The notes under the pieces are model-generated. The model did no database searches. It was not told the origin of the DNA and worked only from the letters and a program-made list of their open reading frames with translations. DNA of 64,000 bases from Ficedula albicollis (taxonomy: Eukaryota > Chordata > Aves > Passeriformes > Muscicapidae), in the NCBI RefSeq assembly GCF_000247815.1, contig NC_021673.1:104449363-104513362 (forward strand), in the 5' to 3' direction. Positions 13,403-27,100 of the stretch are shown one piece after another (within the stretch, counting starts at the first letter, position 1; the number at the start of each line of letters is the position of its first letter). The translations under genes and the position numbers were made by a program.

Positions 13403-14185
13403 ATTCCCATTAAGTGTTCTGGTAGTAGGGCTTTTTCATATAAAGGAAGACATGGGGATTTAAAGCATTACAGATTTGAACACAATCCTCAATTGTGCCT
13501 TTTCTTTAAACAGTCCTACATGTAAGATGCAGTCAGAACCAATACAGAATAATACTAGCAAAAATTACAAACACTCAGATAATTAAATATGATAGATATA
13601 AATTCCTTTTAGTTAATGATTTCATTCTTTAAGCATTCTTTTCTGCTGCTTGTACTAAACCACCTTTCTAGCACAAGGACTGAAGCTTGTGTAAATATTT
13701 TTATCAATAAAGCTTTTTCATTAGAGAGCTAGTTATATTCACGTTGAACTGCATAATGAGAATGCAAAAATTTTCCATGAAAAAAGACAGATTATGTTTT
13801 GATTTTCTAAAATGATATTAATAATGTGTTCTTATTTTAATGAAAATGAAATGTTCCATTTTCCATTATGTTTTATTTGCATTGATTTCTGCTACATTAA
13901 TTGTACATAAATGTATAATGTCATTCTACATTACTTCTTCACAGGCTTCTATGACAGTATTTCAAGTTTATTGAATTTAAGTATTTGAAGTCTTTGAAGA
14001 AGTCCTTTTCTGAAATGTATGGTCACAGGAAAATCATGCCCCTGACCTTTCCTCTTGCCTTTACTTTCTCCCCAGTAAAAAGAAATTTCATTTTCTTAGC
14101 TAACTCTGTTTGAAGAACTTGAAATGGAAATATACACAGATCCCACACTTTCTCTTTTGTTACCATAATGCCATTTTACTTAGAC

Positions 14186-14537
14186 TCACAGAATCACTGA
14201 GGTTGGAAAAGACCTCCAAGACCATCAAGTCCAAGCTTGGACTGACCACCACCCTGTCAATTAAAACACAGCACTAAGTGCCACATCCTGTCGCTTCTTG
14301 GACACTACCAGGGATCCCCTTTCCTGAGCAGCCCATTCCAATACTTCACCACCCTTTCAGCCAAGAAATTCTTCCTGATGTCCAACCTGACCCCCCCCCG
14401 GCACAGCTTGAGGCTGTGCCCTCTTATCCTGTTGTGGATTACGTGGGAGAAGAGGCTGAACCCCACCTCACCCCACTGCAGACAGTTGTAAAGAATCACA
14501 TCCTGAGCCTCCTTTTCTCCAGGCTAAACAACCCCAG
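14186..14537 (-). mobile_element. CR1 LINE, 5'-truncated (about 350 bp)
   Basis: The plus strand reads the reverse complement of a CR1 3' end. TCACAGAATCACTGAGGTTG starts it, then AAGACCTCCAAGACCATCA, GCCACATCCTGTC and AAATTCTTCCTGATGTCCAA. It ends in CCTTTTCTCCAGGCTAAACA at the truncated 5' side. This is the best preserved CR1 in the window. It lies in the same sense as PTPRM. The frame at 14278-14637 is a read-through of the antisense strand and not a gene. Confidence 0.94.
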
Positions 14538-15744
14538 ATCTACATCTAAACAGGAATACCTAGGTTATTTTGTATGCAAATTAATATACATACCCGATCT
14601 TGCTTCAAAAGCTAAAACTTTAAAGGAACCTATGTAGATGAATGAAAGATGTGTATATCATATTGTGCTCAGAGTTTTTTTCTCCACAGTACTGTGTAAT
14701 TGCTTATTGAAGATACTGCACAAGGAAGAAGAATACCCTATTTATAACACATTGTAAAATACGTATTTTGCATTTGACATTGCAATTCCCCTTTGTCTCA
14801 ACAGCTTTTCTTTTTCCTCTTTGCCCCCATCATATTATCCTATGATTGGAATAAAAAACTGAACAGACAACACCAGGACCTACTCAGGAGGAGGTAGTTG
14901 TGTGATGTGTAGTGCCAGACAACATGAACATGAAAGGTTTTCACAGGAACACATCCACGACAGGTTTTGAAATTCTCTTCCTGGAACTAATTACCATTTT
15001 AGAAAAGGCTGGCTAATGATGAAAGAAAACACCTTCTTATCCCATAGCTGTCAGGCTTAAGTAGAGCCTCAAACTCCCAGGCATAGTGTGCACTGTAGGT
15101 GTCCAGAATCCCTCTGCTTTCACAAACCAAAACAAGAGGCAGTGTTAAACTAACACAAATTTATTTTGGGATGGTTTTGCCCACACCAAATTTTCACCAT
15201 ATTTTCTGAGGTTTTCTAAGCATAAGGAATATGAGGAATTACAGAGATGTACGGAAGATGTGTCTGTTACATTAGCCTCTGTCTTTGAGGTTTGCTGTGA
15301 TATTCTCAAAGTCCTTAAGCATGGCCAGGCAAATATCTTTCTTTAAAAGTCAATCTGCCACATAAGCATTTCCTTACACCAAGAGAAAATCCCTAAACTC
15401 ACAATGCATCACTACCTGAGGCTGATCTGGGTATGGAACAGGTGTCTTTTATGTGAAATATCTTGTTACTTGTTACTAACCACTATGGGGTTAGAAAATT
15501 TGTCTTGCAAGTCCCAGTGGAGGAAGGAGATCCCCGGATCTCTCCAGCATCTAACAAGTTAGCTCTGTGCTTACATAGGCTCAAGTTAGTAGAAAGCAAT
15601 AGCAACTGTGACAGATTTAAATGCAGATGTTTTTCTCTTAAGGTATTTAGGTCTCTATACAGATCCCTCTCTCACTGGCCAAACACTAAGGCATTTGAGG
15701 TCAAATTGCCTGGTGGATACATATCAAAAGAAGCAAGTCTGTGA
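14538..15744. other. Intron, no feature recognised
   Basis: AT-rich intronic sequence between two CR1 fragments, with no coding or repeat signal that I can name. The 13403-14185 stretch on the other side of the CR1 is equally featureless. Confidence 0.5.
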
Positions 15745-15883
15745 CAGGCATGGTCCTGTGAGGCCAGGCTGGATGGGGCTTTGAGAAACCTGATCTAGTG
15801 GAAGATATCCCTGACCATGGCAGGGGGTTTTAAACTAGAAGTATATTTAAGGTCCCTTCCAACTCTACCCATTCTGTGATTTG
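15745..15883 (+). mobile_element. Short CR1 LINE 3' tail fragment
   Basis: GGCTGGATGGGGCTTTGAGA, CTGATCTAGTGGAAGATATC, CCCTGACCATGGCAGGGGG and AAGGTCCCTTCCAACTC, then CCATTCTGTGATT, follow the last 140 bp of a CR1. It is antisense to PTPRM. Confidence 0.9.
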
Positions 15884-18800
15884 GCTTTATCAGCCTAAGA
15901 ACATAAAATGCCATCAAAATGAATAATTTAAAGTTCTCTGAAACATCCCTTAAAAGAGTTATCTTTAGCATATTTTCTGTTTAGGTATATGTAAACGTAT
16001 TGTATCTACTGCACCTGTTATATAAATGCATATCCATATGTAAACATATAATTAAATATATGTAGTGGAAAGGAAACTGAAAGGAAACCAAAAGGAAAGG
16101 TTTGACAGGCTTAACCTAATACCACTCATTCACTGCTTTGCTGATCCCCAGTAGTGGAATACAAAAGAGCAAAAGCCCTTCTCCTGATGAAAAATTCTGT
16201 TGTGTTAGTCCATATGTTCTGGTAAACATATAAACATTCTGGCCTAGCTCCTGTATAAGTCCTGCAATGGGAGGTACTTCTTCAGCTCCTGAATATACTG
16301 CCCTCTGTGAAAGACAGACTTCCTTGTTCAGACTGACATTTGATCCAGAGTCCTCACCTGAATAGATATTTTTTGACTCTCTGTACCCTAATGCAAACAG
16401 CAGCCTGTAGAACATATTTGCTAGTGCTGGTACTGAGCATTCACAAACGTGCACATAATTTTTTTCTGCACTACCTACACCCTATGATGTGCCTTTCACT
16501 TTTTCAAGCAATTCCCTCATTCAAGACTTCTGTAATATTCAGTATACCTCAGCAGTTCGAATTATCCAATGCACAGCTTTAAACAATCTTTTAGGTGTCT
16601 GTTTTCCTTTGCTTCCACAAGAAGTAATCTGTCTCAAGGAAAGTCGCTGACTAAAAGCTCAGAGTAGGCAATATTCAGTCACATAAGAAAGAAAATAACT
16701 CCTCCAAGGGGGCTGCTGAAATTGGGCCATCCTCTTAGGGCAGGTAGAATAACTACTGGGATGCAATGCATGAGGATACACCTGGAGCATTTCTGGAAGT
16801 GCACTAATGCACCAGCAGTGCTCTGTGCTCACTGTGGGAAGGAAAGCACTGAAGAGTGGATCTTTAGCAGCATGTAGCTTGTAAACCATTCAAGTGCTCT
16901 CCCAAGCCATGGGTATATCATTTAATTGGCAGTGGGAGCGTGGTGGCAGATGGACTGCTGCTAATCCAAAGACATGACCAGAGGAGGAAGTGCTCCAGCT
17001 GGGACCCTGTGTGGCTGATACTGTTTGGTCAGCCTAAGATGCAGCTGCACGCTCATCCAATTTTATCCCACGCAGCAGAACGCAGCTTCTGGGAGAAACT
17101 GTCATCTGTCCCCTGCATAAAATGCTAATGAAGTTGTCCAGCCCCTACTTCTCTTTTAGCAGGTATGTGTGTTGGGGCCTGTTGTGCTATATTCAATGGC
17201 TCATAAGGAAGATTTTAATGTGAGGCCTGTATGGCAAGGAAGGCTGATTAATCCACTTTAGGGGCTCTTTACAGCATGCTGGAAAGGGCAGCTGATACAG
17301 CTGCATACCATGGCAGCTTTAGGTAAGAACATTTCAAATATTTAGATACCTTCATTTTTAATTCTGGCAAACTTGAACCTATTAACACCAAAGGCTTTCT
17401 TAATTAAAAGATGTAAGAAAGGCGTCAAGGAAAGCTTCTCTAAATCTTTCTAATACAATTTCATCTGAAAAATACAATAGGTTTTCCAGCCACAATAACT
17501 TTAACATTTGAAAAGAATTTTAATTAATGATTGCATATAATACAGGATTTTCACTCAGAGCTTTGCCACCCACAAGCAGAATGATAATCCAAAGACTGAA
17601 GAATCAAATTTTACATGGAACTGCACTACCTTTAAATCTCTGTCACAGAAACACAAAGAAAAAATGAATGTGTTGTACTTGTACTCAAATCTAATTCTAA
17701 ATTCCATGAAAATACACTTTCAAAGACATAACAACATCTTTTTATCCTTGGAAAAACCTGAAACTTCTAAACAGAGCTTGCATGGTAAAGTTCCTTTGAG
17801 CAGAGTAAAAGCAGCAAATAGTCATAGCTTGTCCCCAGATGAAATCATCCATCACAAAAATACTATATTTAAAAAAAGTGAGCTGCTAGGCACTGTGCTG
17901 TTTTTCAAAAGGCAACGACCTCAAACAACTAAAATACTACTATATAATTAAAAACATCAGTCAGTTAGAATTTGCAATTTCAAGAGTAATGACAGCTGCT
18001 GTTTTTACAATACACAGTCCAGTACTTCAAATATACTGAAGTATTACAGTTTACAGCAGTAATGTAATACAGTAAAGTACACTGAGATTTACAGATACAG
18101 AGAACTGTCTGAAGGAAGGTGGCCATGAGGCCAGAAACAGAACTGAAAGGCTTTTGTGTTGAAAATAACAAACTATTCCTTTGCAAGAACAGACATTAGT
18201 GAAGTTTCTAACCTATAATGTGTTAGTGCTAAAATTAACTCTCCAACTCATCATTTACAGAGAAAGGATACAAACTGTGACAGCTGCAAAGCAAATTGCT
18301 CGCTCTTTATTAAAAAGACCCAAACAAAAAAAATGGCATCATAATTTGTTAACAAACAAAGCATACTTCCTTAGCAAAACTTAAAAGAGTTCCATCAAAA
18401 TGATTCTGCACTGCTGAATAGTGTAATGGTTAATAATATCCTTTCTGAGATTTTATTGAATATATAGCACAGAATTCTCTGTTAAAGCCCTTCATGGTTT
18501 AGGAGAGGGTACTTGAGAGGGAGTAACTTAGTGCCTGTAACAAACTGTAGGTAGGTCAAGAGACAGGTCTGGGCAGGAGCCCCATTAGCAGAAATTAGAG
18601 GGACAGAGAAGTTAGCAGGAGATTGAATTGCAAGGCAATGCTACTAGTCAATAACATTTGGGAATATGTGGATATTTTATCTGCCTGGAGAACTTGCCAA
18701 ATCTTTCTTTGCATCAAAAACAAAAAGTAGTGAGCAGGAATGCTTCTAAAATAGTATAGCATTTACTGTGGAACAGGTTCTTTTCATATTTTGGCACAAG

Positions 18801-19381
18801 TGTTGGTATATTTTCTACTGAAGCAGAGCAAGTAACTCATAATAGAATATATGGCTATGTAACAATAGAAAAGTACCTGCAAATATCTATAGTGTTGTGA
18901 CTGTTTTCCAGACCTAAAGAAATATGAATACACAACAGCAAGTTTATCACATTCATAAACCAGATCACAGCAATTTCTCTTTAACATACTGTGTGATTCA
19001 AATTTTAAGTACCTTAGGATCAGATGTCAAACAAATGTTTTGAATAGATTGACATTTCCTAGCCTATCTAGACAACTTGTTAAAAAGGAGTCTTTCAAGG
19101 GAAATTATGAGCCTCCTTAAAGCTGACTTCAGTAGACAGTTCAGTGAACAAGGAGTTCAGAACAGCACATTCCTCTCCTGCCCTTGAAGAAAGGAGTGCT
19201 CTTCTAAGAGGTTACCAGGCTTCCACTTGCTAACCTTTACTTGTGTGAGACCAAATGTGAAAGCAGGATCTCTTCTACATCCATTAAACTCAGTCACTTA
19301 GTAAACTACGTAATGGAATCCTCTCAGTGAAAAGATGACCTCAGTGCTGCACCATGGGTACTTGTAAGAGCATTATAGTAA
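15884..19381. other. Intron, no feature recognised
   Basis: About 3.5 kb of AT-rich single-copy-looking sequence with chance frames only. A weak inverted pair (CTGCTG at 17997 with CAGCAG at 18054, inner AGTACTTCA with TGAAGTATT) has large internal loops and is not annotated. Confidence 0.45.
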
Positions 19382-19471
19382 TTAAAAATTACCCCCCGAC
19401 CGAGGGTAATGTGGTTTCATGCAAGTCACTGCATGGAATGACATTACCCTCCACCAGGGGGGAAGTTTTAA
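19382..19471 (+). repeat. 90-nt symmetric imperfect inverted repeat (hairpin)
   Basis: The two halves pair around a centre between 19426 and 19427 with no bulges. TTAAAA at the left end pairs with TTTTAA at the right, a C run (19392-19396) pairs with a G run (19457-19461), and GAGGGTAATGT pairs with ACATTACCCTC. CATGCA pairs with TGCATG and the loop is about six bases. By hand, at least 32 of the 43 or so stem positions pair, two of them as G-U in plus-strand RNA (19414 with 19439, 19417 with 19436). The segment is much more GC-rich than its surroundings. It could be a pre-miRNA-like hairpin, a small palindromic (MITE-like) DNA element with TTAA at each end, or chance. I do not recognise a known microRNA in it. 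Confidence 0.85.
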
Positions 19472-21248
19472 CAGTCATAAGTCATCTTTAAGCTTACAAA
19501 CACTGGATAAAAAATAGTACTGTGACAGTTTCTTCAACAGCAAGGAAATAAGCAACTTGAAAACAGATGAGTGGACATCTGTGCGATTCATTAGGGACAC
19601 ATGTTCAGTATTTAAACAGTGCCTTCCTTTATAACACTGCAACACTATTAATCACAGTAAGACTGGGCATGGCATTGCAGTAGTATTTTGGCATAGGTGA
19701 ATTACAGGTGAGGAGACTTCAGCTGAATTTAGATGAAAAGTTATGGTAGCAAGAAGCCAGATAAAAAGAGCTTTCCCAAAATCCAGCCTCAGAAACGCAG
19801 GATGAAGACACAGACACCTGGATCAGACACTTGGACTAAGTCTGGGTAGAATTTAAAATGGCAGTAAATCAGTATTTCTTCTACTGTAATAGCTGATTCC
19901 AGAAATTAAGTAAAGTTTATGAATTATTGTCATGTGCAGGTAAAACCGAAAAATAACCAAATCTGTCAGAAGCAGACAGAAACGTTTGCATAACTTGGAA
20001 GATTAAGTTTTGCATGTCAAAAAGAACCTGAGATAGGAATGTATTAATACTGTGGCTTGATTCTGACAAGGACAACTTACCTCCCCTCTGCAGTCCCAGC
20101 CTGAGTTTGTCTCTGCCAAGTCTTTATTTTTTTCCACTAGGATCTATGAACCTCATGTTCCTACACAATGTAAGACTCTCGTGCTATTTTTCCACTTTAC
20201 TAATATCACTCCTTTTACCTGAGGGGTTTTAAATATTTCATGGAGTTTTGCTAATTAAAACTTACATCACCCCTTGTGAAAGATGTATGGTCAGGGGACA
20301 GACAAAACCCACTCCACTCATCAGTAATATGGATCTTGGAAGGAAGTTGGCAGTAGGCTGACAGCAGTGTTAGTCTTTCCACAGAAGATGGAGAAGACTG
20401 TTGAATTCAGCCAATAGTTGAAAGGATTTCAGCAGGATGAATGTTATCACCTAAATGGAGAGTTGGTCCAGGAAATGGAAGCTTTGCATTTTCAAACAAC
20501 TCTATTTATGTGCAGTACATCTAATGGATTCAAGCTTTCTATGAATTAATGTCCTGTGTTCCCCAAATACTGTGTTCCTTGATCTCCTGTGGGTCCACAG
20601 CACCTGCTCCCCAACATATCCCAGCTACCTGTCCTATTGGTATAATGAACTAAGTAGCACTAATTGCTGAAGAGCAAGAAGGCTAAAATAGGATGAAATT
20701 TAAAGTGTCTCCAAGTATTTGTAAACTCCTTGTTTAAGATGATCCAACAGATGGGCGGTGTCCCTCAGTGCTGCACTAGGACAATGATTCAAGACAAACA
20801 TGGATTTTCAACTTAGCTAAGAATTTAAAGAGAAGTTTGCAACTTAAGCTCGATTCAGGATTATGTCTAAAAGTACTGAGCTTTAAGCAACCACATGATG
20901 TCAAGTCTTATGGCAGTTACTGATCACTCCCACTGACAGAGTGGGAGCTAATCATGTCTTGCTGTATTTTATCCCCTTCATCTAGTGCCCCTCTCTTAAC
21001 TTACCCTGCCCACCTTTTCTGCCTGGTATTTTGGATTTCAGGTTCAGCAGTGGTAAGCTCTTCACTAATTAGGTGTTTGAACATCTAATGTAAAAGTGTG
21101 ACACAAAATAGCTTGAATGGTCTTCAGGTATTCTTTGCTAACAATTTAAGATTAAATAACAGTCAAAAATTTCACAGTACATATGACGTAAGCTCAGTAC
21201 CCTCTGGAGGTTCCCATCTCTCTCCAATATCGTAAAATGGAAGCTAGG
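19472..21248. other. Intron, no feature recognised
   Basis: AT-rich intron with no repeat or coding signal seen. Confidence 0.45.
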
Positions 21249-21462
21249 GATAGTACAACATTATATTATGTTTATTTATTTAGGATTTAAACTAGAAGGA
21301 AATCATCTGATTCCAATGACTCCAGCAGTCAGGGACACTTTAACGCAACAAGTCTGATAGTACAACATTATATTATGTTTATTTATTTAGGATTTAAACT
21401 AGAAGGAAATCATCTGATTCCAATGACTCCAGCAGTCAGGGGCACTTTAACGCAACAAGTCT
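21249..21462. repeat. 107-bp tandem duplication
   Basis: Copies 21249-21355 and 21356-21462 start GATAGTACAACATTATA and end AACGCAACAAGTCT. One difference was found (CAGGGACAC against CAGGGGCAC). Confidence 0.95.
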
Positions 21463-22639
21463 TACCTGCCCCAAGTAGCTCAGGTCTAAAAGTAGTGTGG
21501 AGCACAAACAGATTGGCAGACACATTCATAATATTTTATTTCTACACTGATCATAACATTTTAATTGCCAAATAAATTGCAATGACTGGCTTAGGCTGAC
21601 ATGCCATACTAATGCTTCCCTGCTAATAAAACCAGGTCCTAAAAAAAATCAGGCAGAGTAGTTCCTGGAAATTTGAAGAATTATTTAGCATGCATAACCA
21701 CATATGAAATATTTTGATTTGCTTCTTGGATCTAATGCATTTGTTACTTGCAGGTACTGCCAATACCACAAAAGTTGAGTTATTAAGAAGCAGGAGATAA
21801 AAATAAAAAGAAAGAAATTGCTCAGTTTCTTCTTCACTGTGTGCCTTCATCACACTGTCTTTCTACTGGTTTCATAAAGAAAGAGAAGGAGTGTAATGGT
21901 TAATCTATTGTTTATTCAAAACCACCAACAGAAGTTAATAGACAGTTATAAACTAATTGAGTGCGTCTGTAGTGCTATCTCCTCATTCATCTCGCTTATT
22001 CCATTTAGCTCTGTTAGTGTTCCATATGGTACAGTGCCCCTGCTGCTAGGAACAGTCATTCATTGCAAAAAAAATCCCTGTAACAACAGGAAGCTAATAG
22101 TTTAACTGTTCCTCTAAATTTGTTTGACAAAACTGACATTTAGTACGCCACGTCACGTTGTCAGTAATCTGCAATTTACCCTTAGGCAGGCAGTGGATGC
22201 TCATTTTATTTACCTCTTGTAGTTAAAAGCATAATTAATATTCCACTCTGAAACAAAGATTAGAGATTTGACAAACATTGCAATTTAAATTCTCCATTAT
22301 AGCAAACATTAAAATCAAACATCTTTCACATACACCATTGCATAAAGGACATGTGTAGCTGTAATTTAACTTTTTAGTCTTTAATACCACAAACTAATTT
22401 CTGCTGTCAGTTTAATGAGCTGGAAAACACAAATTTTGTTGCACTCTGTGCACACAGGCTAGGACAGTTAGACTGCAGAGAGCTTGAATCAGTTTGCCTC
22501 ACAATGTTTCAGTCAAAATCTCCAAAGTATAGTGAGCCTAAAAAAGAAAAAGCCTAAAAAAATAAAAGTTTGTTTAACAAAAGGTTTCAAAAAGCATTTC
22601 AGGTACAAAAACCAGTAGTCTCCTGAATTGCTGTAGATT
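21463..22639. other. Intron, no feature recognised
   Basis: AT-rich intron with no element recognised. Confidence 0.45.
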
Positions 22640-23110
22640 GCTGAAAAATTTCCAAGAAGGGTGGTGAGGGCTGTAACTTTGCACAGCGCTGCCTGTAGCG
22701 CAAAGCCCAGCTCAACTCTCCAAAGGAGGCTGGGCTTCCCTCCCTGCTGCCTGGCCTCCTTCACCCTGCTTTGCACACAGCTCAGCTTAGGCAGCCATTC
22801 AAGCCATTTAATCGTGGCTTAAGGCAGAAGCAGTTTGCAGTTTGCAGGGATTCCTGACCTGGGTCAGCTGCCAGGCTGGAGGCAGGGGCTTGGCTGGCAC
22901 TGCCTCTGCCCCTTCCCCAGCACCTTCGAGGCCAGGCTGGCATTCTCCTCCTCCTGATGCTCCTTCAGCGCTTGCTCTGTGCCCAGGGATTTTACACGAA
23001 TAGCAAATGCAAACCCAAGTGCAGAGCTTCCTGCTCCCAGTCGTTCTGCTCTGTGCGCAAGTCCCACACCAGGCTGCTCAGTGGCGCCTGTGGAACAGCT
23101 GATTTATTGT
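22640..23110. other. GC-rich patch of unknown origin
   Basis: This is a distinctly GC-rich block in AT-rich surroundings. It has a minus-strand open frame of 67 codons at 22864-23067, including KSLGTEQALKEHQEEENASL, and an overlapping plus-strand frame at 22979-23185. I recognise neither peptide. No clear acceptor and donor pair frames it as a PTPRM exon. It could be a decayed retrocopy, an unrecognised repeat or a regulatory patch. Confidence 0.35.
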
Positions 23111-23201
23111 GCCAGATTCTGTGACAACAGGGCACATCATCAGACTGGCAAAGTAGGGGGAGCTCTCAGAGAAATAAATGACTGAGGTTTTAACTCGTGC
23201 T

Positions 23202-23217
23202 AATTTCAATTGAAATT
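23202..23217. other. 16-bp perfect palindrome
   Basis: AATTTCAATTGAAATT equals its own reverse complement. It is AT-rich and short, so chance is likely. It could be a dimeric homeodomain-type site, but nothing else supports that. Confidence 0.4.
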
Positions 23218-23420
23218 CTAGCTCCATAAATTCTGTGTGACTGATTAAAATTATTAACATGTAGAACACCTTTAGGCAACCATGCTGGCTCATTAAACAT
23301 GGAAGCCTAGAATTATCTCCACTGTAACAAATGTGCATGTGGATGTCTGTGTTTTAGAGACATACATCAGGAATTTTAATTTTTTTGAAGAGATTTTCTT
23401 CACAGAAGCACTGATTATGC

Positions 23421-24110
<690 letters not shown>

Positions 24111-27100
24111 TAAACTCAACAAAGAGGCTGCTGTTACTGTCTTCTCAATCCATCCTATGTAGTAACCCACTGACTCCTGACTCCTTCACAAGACTTCATT
24201 AGTCACTGCCAACTTCAATCTGCTTCAGTTATTTTGCATTCAGCTCCCAAAGGAAAAGCACTCTCCCCGCTGATCACAGGCTAAACTAAAGATAAACTGG
24301 CTCATTTTATAACACATCAAGCTAACATGTCCTGAATCACACCAACATTACAAACCAGGAAAGAAATCCATGAATATATCTGACCATGTCACAATACTAA
24401 ATAAGAGAGATGCTCATTTTTAACACTGGGTCTCCAAAGCAAGTTTTAGATGCAGAGAGGTTCTATCAGCATATTATTTCACTTCTACTCGCCATAATGA
24501 ATGCCTGCATGTAAAAGAACAATCTTAATAGTAGGATTATACTTTAGAAGAGTGCTGCTGATGTACTATCTGAGATTCTGTGAATAAATTATTTGAGTGA
24601 ACAAACATTTGAAAAGGCTATAGTAATTGCATGGGAATTATTTAGATTTTTATTTAATTTTAAATGAGATGCAGGTTATGAAGATGTATAAATCAGGAGA
24701 TAAGCAGCAGAGCCACAAAGGTCAGAATCACAGCTGTTGATAAAGGGAACCTCATTAATCATAATGTAAGAATTGCCATATTGGATTAGATCTGAGCCCA
24801 ACTGGTCTTATATCCTGCTTCCTTAAACTTCTGGATGTTTCAGGGAAAATATAAGAGCTATTATGAAATGAAAATGTGTAAAAAACTGTTTCTAATCCCC
24901 TATCAGCAAGAGGTTGTTCTAGATTTTGAAACATCAAGTTTAAAATGCCTTCCAAAATGCTTCTCTTAACAGTATTTACACCTGAAATTTAAGTTTTCCC
25001 TCTGCATATTCAAGTTAAAATGCAACTTAATTTAAAAAGTGTTCCCTTTAAGCTTGTATTAGCTGACCTATGGAGAATATAAATTACTAGTACAATTTAC
25101 AATTAATTTATTTGGTTTTTATTTGATTTTGTTTACTGTATCTATTTTAAAGTTTTTCTTTTAATGGTCAGTGCCCAGTGTTTCAGCCCCTGCTCATGTA
25201 CCTTATTCTGTGCCTGACTCTAAATTTTCTCTCCCCTTTCATTATTCTCATTTGGATGAAGACTGATCAAATTATGAGCAGTTTAGAGGTTTACAACTCA
25301 GGTGCTCGTTTGGCCCTTCCAGGTTGAATTCTTTCACTTTTTTATTCTAAATTGAATTCTTCCCCTTTGTTATGAGATTGATTGCAACACAAACTCTTGA
25401 GAAGCCACTCAAAAGCCTTTTGTGTTTCTGAACTGGTCTAATGACAACGGATGGATTTTACAAGAGCAGATTTAGACAGAAACTTGCATGACAGGAGAAT
25501 TTATTTCTTTCCAAATTCTAAGTAGCAACACTCGACACCGTTAGCTTTTCCTCTTCTGGGTTAAATGGAAAGAGAAGATGGCCTTCAAGGAAAATCAGAG
25601 AGGCACAAGCACACAGTGGTAGCCCTCACATCTAATTAGTGTGTTCCATTGGCTCAGCATTACCACAGCAAGAAGAGGGAGGGGCTTCTTCCCTTGGGAG
25701 AGTCTAGAATGATGTAAAATCCATTCCAACCTAAGTGCATCAAATTTTCCATAGACAGGGGAAAATTAGAAAAAGCCTGACCTTCATTTGAAAAACTAAT
25801 AAACACATAGGGAATGCTCTCAGCTTTCTTACTGGTGTCAAAAGCAAAGTCCTTAGGTGTCAGGGTCTTGTAAAATCTTGTTTGTTTCTGTGGTAGAGAT
25901 AGAGATTTGCTCTGTGCATCACAAAAATCACTGCAATAATTTTACCTGGGCTTTGTGTGGCCCTCACTCTCCATAAACTTCCTTGCTCTGATCATGCTAC
26001 AAGCTGGACAAACCAACACAGGTTGTCTTAGGACTTTTCTGTAACTTCATAAGAAGAAGAGGAGAAAAACCCACATTTCCCACATTAAATGCACTTAACT
26101 TTTTTTTTCCTCCTTGCCCTACTTTTAAAAGAGAAATAAATATACAACAATTGCTGTGGCACCAGAACAGCAATAATTAAATCCCTGGCATTTTCATGCT
26201 CTTCTAAGCAATAGACTCTAATCAAGAGACCTTTAACTGCTGTGAGACTGGTCTTCAGAAGAGACAAAGACAACTGTGAATTAAACATGCAGTTTGAAGG
26301 TCCTGGTTGAAATGTTCCTCTCTCTGAATGATGCCTAAAATTAGTTTCAACATTCACATTCTAAATGCTGAGATGAAACTTAGGAAGAACAGTCTAATGG
26401 ATTCTAATTAACACAAATTTCTGGGATTTTTTTTTTTGGCCTAATTTAAACAGCACAACAAAAGCATGTCTTATTTCCTGAGTCATTCAAGAAGCTCTTG
26501 ACTCTACCTGTGCCAGTCTTTTGAGGTATAATTGACAGAATTCATGGGAGTTCAAGAAATTATAGAATTCTTACTGATAACGTCTTTTCAGCCTAGTATG
26601 GGGGAATCTACCATCAAAACATTCAGCTTACTTTCTAACTGTGAGCCATTGCAAATGTTTTGCTAAAACTGACAGAACTAACTTAGATTTCTAATCTTTT
26701 GCCTTAAAGCTTCTTCTCAAAGAAATGCAATTTTCTCAACATGGAAAATGTCATCTAATATAAGCTCCACTTAGGAAACTGAAGCTCATTATACACCTAA
26801 AATGAGACTCTATCATATTATACAGAGTATGCCAACATTATGTCCACAGATGACTAGGTAGGCAATTAAATATGAAAGCTAACTGAATAAACAGAGGTAT
26901 TTTTGGCAGTCTAGATCACAGCTAAAAATGTCTTTTTTTTCTGATCTGTCAAATTATTTTCATATGTATGTATAATACACATGAGTGTACATGCATCTGT
27001 ATTCTGCATTACCAGACTAATGGTACAGGACAATAAATTATAACAAGGTTTTCTATATTTCTGTTATATAACCTCTTAAAAAACCTTTTCCAACTATAAA

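Noticed and set aside
14278..14637. 119-codon plus-strand frame with a Pro-rich start
   Set aside because: It is the antisense reading of a CR1 LINE.
17997..18059. Second possible hairpin
   Set aside because: The arms are unequal and separated by large internal loops, far weaker than the 19382-19471 structure.
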